Assembly: GCF_964204865.1 (NCBI RefSeq)
Contig: NC_135258.1
Span: 8,175,001-8,239,000, forward strand
From: Styela clava
Lineage: Eukaryota; Chordata; Ascidiacea; Stolidobranchia; Styelidae
DNA length: 64,000 nt
Direction: 5' to 3'
Below the pieces are notes generated by a model that was not told the DNA's origin, made no database searches, and saw only the letters and a list, made by a program, of their open reading frames with translations. Positions 12,526 through 25,519 of the stretch are shown in pieces (position 1 is the first letter of the stretch; every line of letters begins with the position of its first letter). The translations under genes were made by a program, and so were the position numbers.

Positions 12526-13492
12526 TACTTTGAATTATTTTTGTCCTATTTTAAATGGGTGAGAAATAGAAGAAAATTCTCGACGAAATTAGCCAATTAC
12601 TGAATACCTGAACTGATATGTTATCTGAGCAGAATAAATTGAGATTATTAAAAGCGAAATGAAAAACTTTCATTTGTTCCACAAACTCAAAAATAGCCGA
12701 CGAAATTGATTCATGAATCCGAGCGAGTTTCATGTTAAGCTGCGGCTAGAAACATTGTAGCGGCAGATTATAGGCAAGGCTATGTTTATAAAGGTCTTTT
12801 TGTCTTATAACATTGAAACGAAAAGAGCAAGAATTCCATCTGTCGACGTTAATATTCTTTGTATTTTTTCCATGCCATAATTCTATGTCACCGGGTGAAA
12901 ATACTATAATTTCAGTCTGTCTGTATAATGGGATGGGCGTGGGTATGACTCTCAAATTTACCATTTTTTAGTTTGAAATCTCTACTCTCCGAAACATTAA
13001 AAATTGCAATTTATGATTGCACCCGAAGCGCTAATTGCACTGCGGTACCGTGATATCGTGCCGCATTTTTGAGGAAAACTTGATAACATAAAATATAATG
13101 AGTTTATAATAATTTTATAAAGTATATATAATAAATTTATGATTAATCACGATAAAAATGTCTAAAACGGGAGTTTACAATTCACGATGTTATGTATATT
13201 TTATACAGCGATAAAATCAATAAAAATATACAAAAAACACAGCATGTTTACTGCAATCGCACGAACGCAAAGTCATGTCGATTTTTAGTTTGTTTTGTAA
13301 GGTAACAGATCTTATCTTGTTAACGAGAAAGACAAAAAATACATTAAGTGAACTTGAGTAGCCCAACTCATATACACGGTATTGCAAATTTTATGGTTGC
13401 AATGAATTATCAAACCGGGTTACAGAAATGGTGACGTGTGCAATTACGAACTAAGTCATCAGAAATACTGTAGCCCAAAGTATACCCACTTG
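12526..13492. other. Intergenic, nothing recognised
   Basis: AT-rich sequence between K1 and the 13.5 kb MITE. I see no exon, RNA gene or clear repeat. Confidence 0.5.
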
Positions 13493-13730
13493 ATCTTTTG
13501 TACAAAGCGCCCACCAAAATGAAACAACCCCGCCAACGCACAATGTAAGAAATTTTGTAATTGTCCAGTTAAGGTTAGGGTTGGGAATGCGGATTGCCAT
13601 AGAAATTTAAAATTTCAAATCACCCCTTATCCTAACTGGAATTACTAATTTTTTATTTAAAAAAATGGCGGGTGTGTTTTTCCAAACTATCAAACTTTTG
13701 TATTAGTGGCGGGGGCTTTGTACAAAAGAT
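13493..13730. mobile_element. MITE with ATCTTTTGTACAAAG inverted ends
   Basis: The ends ATCTTTTGTACAAAGCGCCC and GGGGGCTTTGTACAAAAGAT are inverted repeats, 238 bp apart. Fragments of the same end (GCGGGGCCTTTCTACAAAAG) occur near 25235 and, more diverged, near 33990 and 35560. It is non-coding. Confidence 0.75.
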
Positions 13731-14272
13731 TCAAACAACTCACGTTAGAGCAGGCCTGTCTAAGGAATCGTTATTCATACAAAAAGACGTGCTTAGTGGC
13801 CAAAAAAAGCATTGGGCCTGACTATCTTTATGTGGCAAATAAATTTGACAGACAATGCCGGACCGGTCTTCTTTTGGTTGCTTTGTCGGATTTCGAAATG
13901 ATATTAATCAAGTCGTCGTATTGTGAGAAAGTCATGTTTTTATGAAACTATTTTTAAGGTTGAAAATTACAATATTGCTCTGATTTCAACCCAAATGCGT
14001 TTTGCACAACTTCACATACTCGATTGCACTTGTACGACATATAACGTTAAGATATAGGCTAGTGCCTAATAGCAGCTTAACCTGTTAACCCTATACAGCA
14101 AAAAATAATTTCAGTCATCAGCATTCGTGTACTAACTTATCCTCCAGAATATTCTGGATCAGATCAAACAGCCGCATACATCCGAATATTGGTCTCTTTT
14201 CAGCCGATACTGATACAAAAAATTTCCGATATTGGCAACTCATATAAATGCACCAAATGCCGATGCCATAGG

Positions 14273-14335
14273 CAGCCAACGCGTGTGCATATACAACCAA
14301 CTCATATGCATATACAGCCAAACCATATACATTTA
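14273..14335. repeat. Tandem repeat, three 21-bp units
   Basis: Units at 14273-14293, 14294-14314 and 14315-14335 follow CARCCAAYNCATATGCATA. Each unit contains a CATATGCATA-type self-complementary core. Related sequence occurs near 21815-21850 and 24525-24595. Confidence 0.7.
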
Positions 14336-14849
14336 GCAGAATATTGAGTTGGCTGTATATGGAACCCAATATTTGAATTTGGAGGAGACTTCTAATTTGG
14401 AGATTTGATATTTTTGGAATCAATGTTCAATCAAAATATTTCAAATATATATATTTTCAAAAAAATCCGTAAACAAATTAAATTATTTTCTTTTTCGAAT
14501 CTGAATCTGAAAATATGAATGTGATTCTTGAATATATTCCATAACGGGCCATGGGCCGAAATATACCATAATATTACAAAACATAACGCATCTCTAGGCC
14601 TCTAAGTACTTATTGTATCAAACACTTCCGAATAGGGCCCAGTGGAGCATGTCCTACTGAACCCATAAGGAACGAATATTTCCATACTGTCCCACGCCGA
14701 GATTAGGAAGGAAGGTTCTTTCTGCCATTTGGATAAAATTGCAATGTTTGGAAACCAACACTCAATATATTAGAATCCTGCCGATTTATGAAAGGTGCAT
14801 TCATAATTAAGCAACCCTCATATCGCCGGATGAGAACAGAAGGGGCCTA

Positions 14850-16492
14850 AGTCACATTTTTGGAAAAGTGACTTTTTTCAATATTTTGAGCCATGCCGCA
14901 TGCGGCTCTCAACAACCTTTCCTGTGGCTCTTGTGGATGCTTTAAAAATTAATTACTTTCAAAAAAAAAATTTTATTGAAAACTAATCCTTGAGTTGAAA
15001 TTAAAATGCGGAAGTCTACTAGTTAGTTGAATGAATTCCCCCGTGTTTATTTGTGTAGCGTTGACTAATCTACAAGATGCAATAGTGACGCAACAGTAAG
15101 CGTTTTCGCGGCCACTCGGACACTTTTCGCTTGGAAAGATTTTAGGCATAGCTGTAATCATTGGCTTGCTTTCGTGGATTTTCAGTTTTTGTCGCATTTC
15201 CGAAATTATGTATAAATCAAATATATATATTTATTTTATAGATAATCCTAGCAAACTTACGATTGCGTGAATCCTGAATGTTGATTTAAAATAGTGATAA
15301 AAAAAATTGGCAATAAAGGCCTTGTGCTTAATAGAGGGTCAGACGCTAATTATAACTAATTTCTTCAAATTTTAACGTTATTTTTTTAACAAAACAACAC
15401 CCCGATGGTTATTATAGCTGAAATACTTACTGAGTAACGCTCAATTTTCTTTACGGAATTTGCGAATTCAGCACTCAATGATTTTGATCATGTCATGTTT
15501 TAAGGCTTAATTCTTACTGCCCAAATGCTTCAAAATTTGACAATTGTAATCATTTTCCATGATAATAGACGCAACAATTCGTGAACACGAGTTAGTGTAC
15601 ATTGTTACAACGCAATTCACGACTGATTTCACATTCTACTCTTGGCTCAACGGCCATGCATGGTTAAGTAAAACGTTTACACATTCGAAACATTACTTGG
15701 CCAAGGATGGAAGGGATTACTGAAGAGATAATACAAAGTGCTTTAAAGGGAGTAGGGCATGACATTTCTTATCTGGTTACAACTTAATTGGTGTTTTTCA
15801 TACAAGTGACTCACTCATACCAGCTTTTGGAAAAACTTTTGGTTATTTTTAAATCCATGCGATTTAAATAACTAGAGTTTTCTAACGACCTAAAATCGCC
15901 TTTTTCACAATGAAACACCTAAAAGTCATTTTAACATTTAATTTTAAATATCTTTATGTTCGGTAATGCAAGAAATGGCTAATGATATGTCACCAATCAG
16001 GATGAGTTCAAAATCTGGGAAATTTATTTTAAATACCTAATCTGGTTTGACGTTTCTAAATTTACGGAACGGTCGGTACGTTTTTTGCAAAATATGGAAT
16101 TGAAACGATACGTTAAGTGCAGAGATAAGCATACAACACCATAACGCAAAGATAACTTTTCAAATTTTCCTTCTTTATTCTGATAGCGAGCGCCGTTGGG
16201 AAATCTCGCACAAATCACGATTGAGTCGGAGACGCGCGAGTTCGGTGTCCAAGCAGAGTGGCGCAGGTCACGTGGTACCGGATATTCGAATAATAAAATG
16301 CCATTCGAATATTTTACTATTCGAATATTTTGCTCAGCCCTAATTGTTACGTGTGTTGTTGTTACGATGACTTGGTATTTCAAATATGCGCTTAAGGTTT
16401 GTTGCCATTTTACCTTGTGTTGTTTGTGTGCGGCTCTTGATAACTTTGAGGTTTAAAATGCGGCTCTGGGACTAAAAAAGTTTGAGAACCAC
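14850..16492. mobile_element. Decayed hAT-like element
   Basis: The right end reads AAAAAAGTTTGAGAACCACTG (16472-16492). GCGGCTCT motifs occur near both ends (14900 and 16430), as in the element at 36995-38003. The left terminus is degraded, so 14850 is approximate. No intact transposase is seen. It abuts the inner edge of arm B. Confidence 0.45.
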
Positions 16493-16824
16493 TGATCTAT
16501 ATGATCGCCATTATGCTGCTGCTGTCGCCGGATTCTATATTGAACAATATCTTCTTTACGGCGTCTTTAATAGACAATTGCGTGAAGCATATTTCATTAA
16601 ATCCCGCAGGGCAGTTTATGAAAGCAATTTTTTCTTCTTCTTTTACGAAAGATTATATTTTGCTATAAATTATACACGCTCCACGAGGACGTCGCGAATC
16701 TGAAGTCAACCGAATCGCATATTCAAACTAACAGTGTTTCAATTCTACAATTTGTCGCATGAAAAGTTAAGAATGAAAATAATGTTTTTAGGAATCATTT
16801 GCTAAGTTCCTCTTACTGTTATTA

Positions 16825-17095
16825 CTTATCGATCTTGATCGGTAAGTATGTTGATAGGGATTTGTAGGTCTGTATGTCTGTGTGTATGATGCACGCGATA
16901 TCTCACGTAAGCGAGGTTCAATCTGCTCCAAATTTTGCATGTGCATTCATCTTAGCTCGGATCAGAAGCCTATTGATTTTGGATGGATTATGTCGTATAA
17001 TAAGCGAGTTATTATTGAATTAGTGATGGGACACACGGTGTCACTATGGAGTAAGACCACTGTTTTGGGGGATCCCCTAACCTTCGATCGATAAG
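16825..17095. mobile_element. MITE with CTTATCGATC inverted ends
   Basis: The perfect 10-bp ends CTTATCGATC and GATCGATAAG are 271 bp apart. The element interrupts arm B and has no counterpart at the matching place in arm A, so it inserted after the duplication. No transposase is present. Confidence 0.6.
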
Positions 17096-18153
17096 TCTTC
17101 GGTTTTCAACCGAATTCTAGTTTTCAATGTTGGGAGTACTAAGATATTGTTCATTGAACGGCAGGTCATTTCTCCTTGTCTATAATATACTTCTGATCCG
17201 TATGTGATCGTTTCCACAAAACTGCTTGAACAAGATAGTATTCAATTATGAACAGTTGTCACAGTGCGTGACCGGTATCGAAAAATTTCAGACTTTCGCA
17301 ATGCCAGATTTCGTAAAATCAAAAAGTAAAAAGACAGCGGTCACGCTGTGAGGCCTAAAAACCGTGTTCCTATTGGATTGGTTTCTTTTGAATAAAATAT
17401 TTTTATAGGAAATTTAAGAGTAAAAAAAAGTAAAATTGCCAAATAGCGAAATAATACAATCTTCAACCACTGAAAATTTCAAAGGAATTGGTCGATACCA
17501 ATGACAAAGGAGAATATGACAAAGAATTTTAACAATAGCATTAAAGAAAAGGCTTTTTTTATAACAACGTGAACATGACAAATAATACGATCTTAAGATC
17601 GTTTCTGTCTTTTTTTGATTTTACGAAATCTTGCTTCTCGAAAATCTGAAGTTTTCCAGTACCGATTACGCACTGTGGATTAGGTACGGCAAGTTACTTC
17701 TGCCCTCACAAATAATAGACAAACCGATTCCAAATTTTCGGGCCGAAGCCGCTGTAAAGATGTTACTTTTATTGTTTTGTAATTTCACCACGTTAAGCGA
17801 TATTTATCTTTATAATCAAGTCGTCAATTTTTTTATACGACTGTTTTGAAAAAATTTTCGTGCTGTGGATTTCATTGGGTCTCTCACGGAATCAAGACAT
17901 TCTTCCAACGCGCCCTGGAATGTGAAAGATGTGCGTTGATCATGTCATATCGTCTCCAAATTTTAAGCTGATTTTCCTGTAATACCGGTTCAACAATCTT
18001 AAATAACGATATTTGGGAAACGCGTCAGCAAGGCGTCTGCGAAAGGTCATTTGCTGTTTGAAATGCGCAAACCAATAAAAAAACGTGAATAAAATGGTAC
18101 AGACTGTCACCAGATGCATTCTTTACTGAAATACCAAATTATATTCCCGGCCA

Positions 18154-18310
18154 GCTGTCTGGCTCATCGTGCTTAACGTTAGGAATGCGCTCGCCACCAC
18201 ATCTCTGATTAGTCTGCGTGGGTTTGCAGGTTTGAATCCCATGCGGGGATAGTTTTGTGCGGGAGGATTACTGGACTCATCGCCGCCGTAGGGTGCTTGA
18301 TTGTATTAGA
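18154..18310 (+). mobile_element. tRNA-derived SINE
   Basis: An RNA polymerase III box A-like TGGCTCATCG lies at 18160-18169 and a box B-like GGTTTGAATCCC at 18229-18240. It is present in arm B but absent from arm A. A related fragment on the other strand lies near 31570-31650 (GCAGGTTCAAATACCC). The 3' end is uncertain. Confidence 0.6.
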
Positions 18311-18654
18311 ATTAAGTATGATGGCTTTTTTTTGCTATACCGATTGGTAATTTAAATTATAAAAAAGGGAATTCCTGTTTTTGCGGAAGGAATTTTTTTT
18401 TTCGTTGTTTAGCCATTGCGAAGGAAAGTTTATGGGACACAGAATTTATTTTGCAACGAACGTGGGCCACCATGGAATGGTAACTGGACGAGAGACCGTG
18501 GTTCGCCATAGGGTTAATCCGTCTTATCGACTTTCCTCTTCTTCGGGATAAATATGTGAATCATATCCTATTCAAGGCGAGGTAAACTGCGCAGATGACG
18601 CACAGCTATTACATGTTAAAGCTTTTTGATAGAATAATATTGTCTAGGCCAGTG

Positions 18655-18960
18655 GTTCGGAACCTTTTTTTCGTGGACAACTTTCGTTGCAAAAAAATCT
18701 GTGTTCCTCTAATTTTCATATGCAAGGGCTAAACTATAAGATTGAACGAAAATTCTTTCCGCAAATATAGGAATTTCTATTTTTATAATTAAAATTATAC
18801 CGATTGGTAGCAAAAAAACAGCATCGTAATTAATTCTGATACAATCAAATGTAACTAATTTATCAATAGATCTTGTAATGTTCGATAGATTTATGAAATA
18901 CAATACTTCTCAGTTTTTATGGAAACGTCGAGTTTTTAATAAAAATAAAAAAATGTAAAT
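18655..18960 (-). mobile_element. hAT-type MITE copy within arm B
   Basis: Begins CCAGTGGTTCGGAACC. It is the reverse-complement relative of 9404-9682, with the TTTGCAACGAAAG block and ATTAATTCTGATACAATC near the far end. Confidence 0.55.
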
Positions 18961-20407
18961 ACTACTCCCACATTACGTTTGTGTACCTGCCATATTATAT
19001 AAAAGTACATTTCGTTACTTGAGTTAAATATCGTTTGCGCTTTGTCTTACTTCTATCACAAAAAAAAATTTTTTTTAATTCCACTCAAAGCCTCAAAAGC
19101 AAGGTGATACCGAGATATCTATTAAGATAAAAGTTCAAGGTTGGCAACCGCAAGTATTTCACCGTGGCATATTGACGCACAAGCAAACGTTAGATTGACG
19201 TTCAATATAAATTTTGCGAATATATATTTATTAAATTTCAGTTAAATCAAATGCTTTCACCGCATCTTTGTAATGAACTTGCTTAGAATATTTTTCCTAA
19301 ATACTGTTTGATGTGTTTAAAATCACATTTTTTAATGCAAGATGGTACAATGGGTTCACCATCACACTAAATAAAACGCTTGATAACGCAAGTTCACAAT
19401 AAACAATGGTATGAATATTTGTATACACTGATAATAAAATATATACAATATGAAGACATAAAGCCTCATTTATCGCGAGTTTGAACTATTTTTAACATAA
19501 TGGCAGGCCACACATGTTAGTACGCGGTACGTTGGGTTACCCATAACCAGATAAGTCAACCTTGACATCAATCAATGTTTTGAAAGATGATAAGCAGATT
19601 TTTAAAGCCAGATAGATGGATGTACATTTATATAGGTTGCTTTATGCAATCAATCTGTATGAGAACTTTTGTTCTGAACGTAAAATAAATTAATAAAAGA
19701 AAAATGTTTTTCATCACCGTCATATTTTTTATTGAAATTTGCAAAGTCATCACTGACAAATATATTTTCAGCCAGTTGTTTGATTCTATTTTTTGAAAAT
19801 AACTCTTATAAATGTAGAACATGACTTGTTTCAATATTGTTGAAATGTGTTTGCGGTCAATTTACATCTATTTCATGTAATTGGCATGATTACCTAAGAA
19901 AGGCTATATGCATGAAACAGTTTGATAACTCTTTTTTTCTAAATAACGTTTTAATATTTCTTCCAATAGTTCTGAAAAAACAATCAAATCATTAGAGGGA
20001 GATAAGATTTTTCTTTTAAGTGTTAATGTAGTTCGACAAAGTGAAAGTACCTTTTTCCCAGATAAACTGTTCTTTGTCACCGGCATATATACATAACTAG
20101 TTGGTAAGAAATATATTTCATTGAACATTTGTTATAACTTACCAGTAGATATTATTGAAACAAATTTGATGAAGCACATTTTACTGAAATTACATTTTTG
20201 TCCAACCTGATTGAAACATGCACAATTTTCTACATTTATTCACTATGTTTATTAAAATATTCCAAATTATTATATAAGAGTTTGGAAGAGTTGTCAGTTC
20301 TGTATTTAGGATTATTGTTTGGTAAAATTGTCTTAAAATTTGAAGTGAAGTGATTTGTAGTCAAGTATAGTGCTCAGATTTAATCGTCATATTAAGGTAC
20401 TCCAACC

Positions 20408-21755
20408 CAGGGGTTCTCAACCTGGGGTTCGCGAACCTCCAAGAGTTCACGAGAAGATTTCCAGGGGTACTTAAATGGCAGTTGAGTTTTCTTGTGTTGC
20501 TATTTTTTCAATGTCCTTTACTATCACAGGAAAATGCGTACCAATTGAAACTCAGCGTGGATTTTCGCAGTTGTGACTTGACAATGTAAAATCCACAGTT
20601 TTGCCCCAAACTGGGAAATCTCAAAAAACAATGTGATGTTTGCTCTTCGCATTGAGAAACGTATTTGCAATAAACAGGGACATCCTGAATACTGAAAAGA
20701 CTACTTTTGTTTAAAATCATTTAAAACAGTGGTTCTCAACCTTTCTGGCGGACCGGTACAATTAAATAAAATGTACTCGCGGACCGGCAAAAAATTGAAA
20801 TGAGTGGAATAGAAAATATTAACATATTTTTGCAAAATGTAATGCAAAGTCGGGCACTCACTATGCTTTCAGATAAAAAAAGGCACACTTGAAAGCATTT
20901 CACATGAATAAAAACAACTAATGCACCGGCCCAAAATTGAAATAAGAAGATCAAACTTTGTCCAGAAGAAGACCTATTCTCCTCGTTCATGTTAAAAAAT
21001 ATCAAAATGCTTTATTGGTTATCTGATCTCATATCAATCCTTCTGCAGTTATTCAAACAAAATGAATTTACAAAAATGTCAGAATGTCGTATGTAAGTCA
21101 GGTTCACAATCCTGATGTGCATCCCCTGGAAACGAAGCTTTTGTTGCGCGTCTTGTGACCACTTGCAGGGTTGCAACAAGCTCAAAAATTTTACTGGATG
21201 TAATGGCGAAGACCTGGAATATTATACTGTCCATGACTGTTTTCTAGTTTGAACAAAGAAATATTCATAACCTTTTAGTTGGAAGCTCATATTATGCAGG
21301 AATGGAATGCAGGAAAGGCAGAAAAGACATGTGCCGATCTTTGGCTTTCTGAATCTCGCGAGATTTCACAGACGCTTCGCGATGAATCGGAACCGAAAAA
21401 GCAAAAAGTGTGATTACCTTGCGCCAAGAGGTCGTCGGGCCATTAATACCGCATACAGCAATATGTAGACGAATAAAAAATTGCGTATTAAACAAACACA
21501 ATGTCGTTATTTCAGGATCGGTAAATTGTTTGACACGACTGAAAAACAACAAAAATTTTCACAGACCGACAAAAAAGCTTCCGGTGCCGATGTCGGTCCG
21601 CGGATCAGTGGTTGGGAACCATTGCTTTAAAACACAGTTTGGAAATTATTAGTTATTATATTACAACTTTGTTTTGTGTCTGATTACTGGGGGTTCGTGT
21701 TGATAATTTTATGACCCCCATGGGTAATTAACAGGGAAAAGGTTGAAACCCCCCG
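20408..21755. mobile_element. Outer hAT-like element, interrupted
   Basis: The left end CAGGGGTTCTCAACC pairs imperfectly with the right end GGTTGAAACCCCCCG. A second element (20727-21624) lies inside, so the outer one is about 450 bp without it. Its left end resembles the solo end near 42003. No transposase is seen, and a target duplication is not obvious. Confidence 0.6.
20727..21624. mobile_element. Inner hAT-like element nested in 20408-21755
   Basis: Starts CAGTGGTTCTCAACCTTTC with GCGGACCGG just inside, and ends CGGTCCGCGGATCAGTGG then TTGGGAACCATTG. The flanking 8-mers ATTTAAAA (20719-20726) and CTTTAAAA (21625-21632) match at 7 of 8 positions, as expected for a hAT target duplication. 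It is about 898 bp and non-coding. Confidence 0.75.
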
Positions 21756-21993
21756 ATTAAAATAATATACATACATATCATACATACTGAATTAATTCAA
21801 TATACAGCTATCAGCTATGTATATATGATTTGGCTGTATATGCATATGCTTGAATATGAAAGGATACTAAACTTAACATTTTTTTCTTTGCATTGACCTA
21901 AATTAGTTAATGTTTAACTCAGTATTTGCTGGTGCGACGACTATATAGGTTATGACTTAGTAAGAATGAAACAATACTTACACGAGCAGCAAT

Positions 21994-24219
21994 ATGAAGG
22001 TGATATCAGCGGGCTATCCAAAAACTGGAACCAAAACTATGACTGTTGCTTTAAAAACATTGGGGTTCAATGTTTACGATTTCATGGAAAATACTACAAT
22101 TTTAGGCAGAGATTGGGAAAAAATATTTAAAGATGGATGGATCACTGAGGATTTTAAAAGAATGTACGAAAATGTTGAGGCAGTGTCTGACGCGCCACCA
22201 AATTTTTTCTGGGAAGAAATTCATAAAGCTTTCCCGGACGCAAAGGTAACATGACATCTAATTCGTCATACGACAGAATTTTATGAAGGTTTGCCAAATT
22301 ATGAAGTGAAAGAATTATAGATACAGTTGGAAATTCGAGCAGTACTGGTTGCAGAATCATCTATTCTAGATTCTAGAACAACGATTCTCAGCCAGCCAAA
22401 CCTATTAAAAAATTATTTGATAAATTGATTTAACTTTGTTTGTAGGAGCAAATGAATGAGGATGCTATTTTTGCTATTAAGTAGTAAATCTCGTTTTAAT
22501 TATTAAAGTGGAAGCACCTATTTTTGCGAGAATTTTTTGTTTTTTTTGTATTTTTTCCTTTGCATGGGAAATTTAATTGCCGCAGAATTTTTTGTGCAAC
22601 GAAAGTGGGTCACAAAATAAAAAAAGGCTGAGAAACACTGATCTAGATCGACTGCACGGGTTTCAATTGAGAGTGGTGACATATGATATGGGTATAACCA
22701 GACATGCCATGCTATTCATTCGATATAGTATTGAGTATAAAATATACTTACAGAACATAACACATTCTGACTAACCGCGATACCGATAACAAATAAGATT
22801 ATGCATCGACAAGACTTGGAATAAAAGATGCTTGAACAAAATTTGTTTGGAATATTTTGACTGTCACCCCATTTTTTCGTGGCGCAAATTTAACTCAATT
22901 GTACAATTCATCAAGTTTGTTAACTTTTATCATTTGCAGATTATTTTGACTACGAGGGACGAAGAGTCATGGCTTAAGAGTTTGGTAGCGCAGTTGCGAG
23001 CGGTTGAATCGAGCTGGACTTTGAAATTAATGTCACTCCTGACACCAACTGGGCGTTTGACATTTAAGATTCTTTTGGATTATTATATTGGTGATGAATA
23101 CATATATATATACATTACATTATTTAGTTTAACGTGTTTTAGTTGTTGCTAATATTGGACTACCTATTTATACAACAACTTTAAGTAATTAAAAAAAATA
23201 TATGCAACGGTTTTGTTTGAAGAATTCGTAATATTGGATCAATTAAAGCACATTCTATTATGTTTGAAGAGTGACCAAAGTCATTACTGCCCTAAAAGAA
23301 GGACACTGGAAAAATAACGCTTATGAGTGTAAATTTGATGAACCCTTAAAAGCTTTAAATATAGGAATGAGTATATAAATTTAAAATATTTGGATAAGTT
23401 CTGTGATTTACATTGTTTTTTGTTTTTTAGGATGCAATAATTTTCCTTAAGAATTTAATATTTGTTTAGGCCAAGAAATATATGGTCTTAAAGATTCGAT
23501 GCTATGGAAGCCATTTAGACGAATGGTCATTAATGAGCAAATTCTAAAATTAAAATTTAGAAAGCACAACTCACACGTACTGCAGGTAAAATAGAACTGT
23601 TTACTTGAGTTTGATAAAGGTTTCATTCGGGGTAAATAGTAACATTGGCTGCTAATATGTGTTTAATTATGCATACTATGCAAACACTAGCAAATCGTAA
23701 GGTGACATGCGGTAGATAAAAGACTCGGAAGTCTACGACAACACCGTTCTCATGGTGTGTGTGTGTGTTGTATATGACGCTTTTTACAATTAAAATCTTT
23801 TACGCCATACAATTAAAAAAAACTTTTAAATGCCGATACTATTTTTCCTAGTCGACTTTACAAAATCAAGTAATAAAGGGTATATATATGAGTATGTATA
23901 GAGAATGTCGTGCTGAGTGTGCTGTCCTATATCAGCATAAACCCTTTTTTTATTTTTACAGACAGCACCTCCTGAAAAACTCCTAGTTTACAATTATCGC
24001 CAGGGATGGAAACCTCTATGCAAATTTTTGGGTGTCCCTGTACCTAGCGTACCATTTCCACACGAGAATAAAGGCGCAAATATTATGGACGAATGGCTTG
24101 CCACGGATCCAATCATGATCAACATTGAAAAAGAATTGATGTTGTCACTGGCTGCCATATTTATTTTTTGTTGCATTGGTGGATACTATTTATTCAACTG
24201 GCTGCCAACGAATATATAG
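21994..24219 (+). CDS. Sulfotransferase-like P-loop protein (Sulfotransfer_4-type), 258 aa
   Basis: Four exons: 21994-22245, 22940-23090, 23470-23585 and 23962-24219 (TAG). Junction phases are 0, 1, 0 and the total is 777 nt. The start is the first ATG of an open exon that begins with the fold. Residues 3-15 contain AGYPKTGTKT, the 5'-phosphosulfate (PAPS) binding loop. Exon 2 starts at the next strand, IILTTRDEESWLKS, matching the 3'-phosphate-binding RD...S motif. Exon 4 has KPLCKFLGVPVP and PFPHENK, typical of this family of about 230-260 aa proteins. It ends in a hydrophobic segment (LAAIFIFCCIGGYYLF) that probably anchors the C-terminus in a membrane. A sulfotransferase reaction is inferred from the fold; substrates are unknown. 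The gene looks intact. AATAAA lies at 24752-24757. Intron 1 carries a hAT MITE. Confidence 0.88.
22379..22640. mobile_element. hAT-type MITE in intron 1 of the sulfotransferase-like gene
   Basis: Starts CAACGATTCTCAGCC and ends GGCTGAGAAACACTG, 262 bp. The flanks TTCTAGAA and ATCTAGAT share the core TCTAGA, the preferred target described for several hAT elements. It is related to 9404-9682. Confidence 0.7.
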
Positions 24220-25519
24220 AGCTTCTAGCCACAGATTCTCACAAAGTGCTCCGTATGGAGCCCCAGGGCCCAGTGTGAGCAACCTAGGGACTCCGCTATC
24301 GATTAGTTTACTTATTATAATACTGACTTCGTTATTTTTTAACTATATCTTTGATAATCATATTGTAATGACTATTAATTATAAATACTCAAATATATTG
24401 AGTGTTGATTTACTAACGTTGTAATTTCATCCAAATGTTGAAAAGAATTTTTATTCAAATATGTTTTCTTCCTTGTTAGCACATAATCTTGTAAATATCT
24501 GAATGGAGTTGGTAAAGTGATATGCTTATGCAGCCAACTCATGTACACATAACGCCAATGTCATATGCATATATAATATGGCCAACTAAATATTCCGCTA
24601 AATATATACTATATATAGGAAATATATACGGAAAGGTAGGACGAGGGAGTATGAGACTTATTTAATAAGACTTATTCTTATTTCTTAATTGGCTTCATTG
24701 ATTTTGTTTTGTCAATTATTTTTATGTTTATTGTGCTGATTGTCGAGTCGAAATAAACTTATACATAAAAGTAATAAACCTTGAGAATTTGTTCATGGCA
24801 ATAGATTGCGATATTAAATCCGTTACGCAGTTCTAATAATATATAGAATCATATTGATAGAACGAACAAATAAAATCTTTCAAAATATGTAACACGACAA
24901 TTATTTTAAATTCTGATTCACGTTAAAACTAATCTGAAAAAAAAATGCAAAATTGAAAGAATATTAGATTACAGACGCTTCTCTTTTTAAACATATTCTG
25001 TGTATGTCATAAAAAGTATGTATTGCTCTTATTTATCCTCTGCAAATGTAGAAAAAATGCTTGATTATTTCGCTTATGCCACAGATTGCGATGGAGATTG
25101 AAATTTTCAGATTATTCAATTTTCATTTTATGCAAGAAGCGAGAGCTGAATTGCATCAATGAATAAAAACTGTAACTGAATATTGACCACCGGTATTTTT
25201 TTTATTGTGAGCGGTGACGGGAGTATTTTTAGCGGGGCCTTTCTACAAAAGATTCTAGCAATCTAGTGACGTTGGGACTACATGGATCCCCCACCCCCCT
25301 CCTAATAATAAGGCAGTGAGTTATTTATTCACCAGAACCATGTTTAATCACTCTGTATAATGTGATGATTTGTATATACTAGTGTAGCAAGACTTTTACG
25401 TGTTATTTACGACGAAATAAACGATGTGCGTATTAATCTGAAAACTTATTTGCTCCAAGAACAATTTATTTTTCAAATTCATAAGATTTAAGGAATATTT
25501 TCATCACTTAAATATAACT
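24220..25519. other. Intergenic, duplicated non-coding sequence
   Basis: Contains the 3' flank of the sulfotransferase-like gene and a 21-mer-like repeat near 24525-24595. A block at about 24900-25130 is related to 26820-27050 and, on the other strand, 34590-34810. A block at 25208-25320 is related to 35539-35646. No gene is recognised. Confidence 0.5.

Larger units (their letters stand above)
16490..20260. repeat. Right arm (B) of large inverted duplication
   Basis: Reverse-complement counterpart of 8150-10630, with matching blocks in the reverse order. It is longer than arm A because of private insertions: the MITE at 16825-17095, a SINE at 18154-18310 and about 650 bp at 19560-20220. The block AATAAATGTAGAAAATTGT (reverse strand, about 20225-20245) matches arm A near 8225. 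No gene is recognised in it. Confidence 0.72.

Noticed and set aside
16024-16383. 119-codon minus-strand open frame
   Set aside because: Lies inside a decayed hAT-like element, overlaps an open frame on the other strand and shows no transposase motif.
18229-18240. Box B match considered as a functional tRNA gene
   Set aside because: The sequence does not fold into an obvious cloverleaf and the spacing and flanks fit a tRNA-derived SINE.
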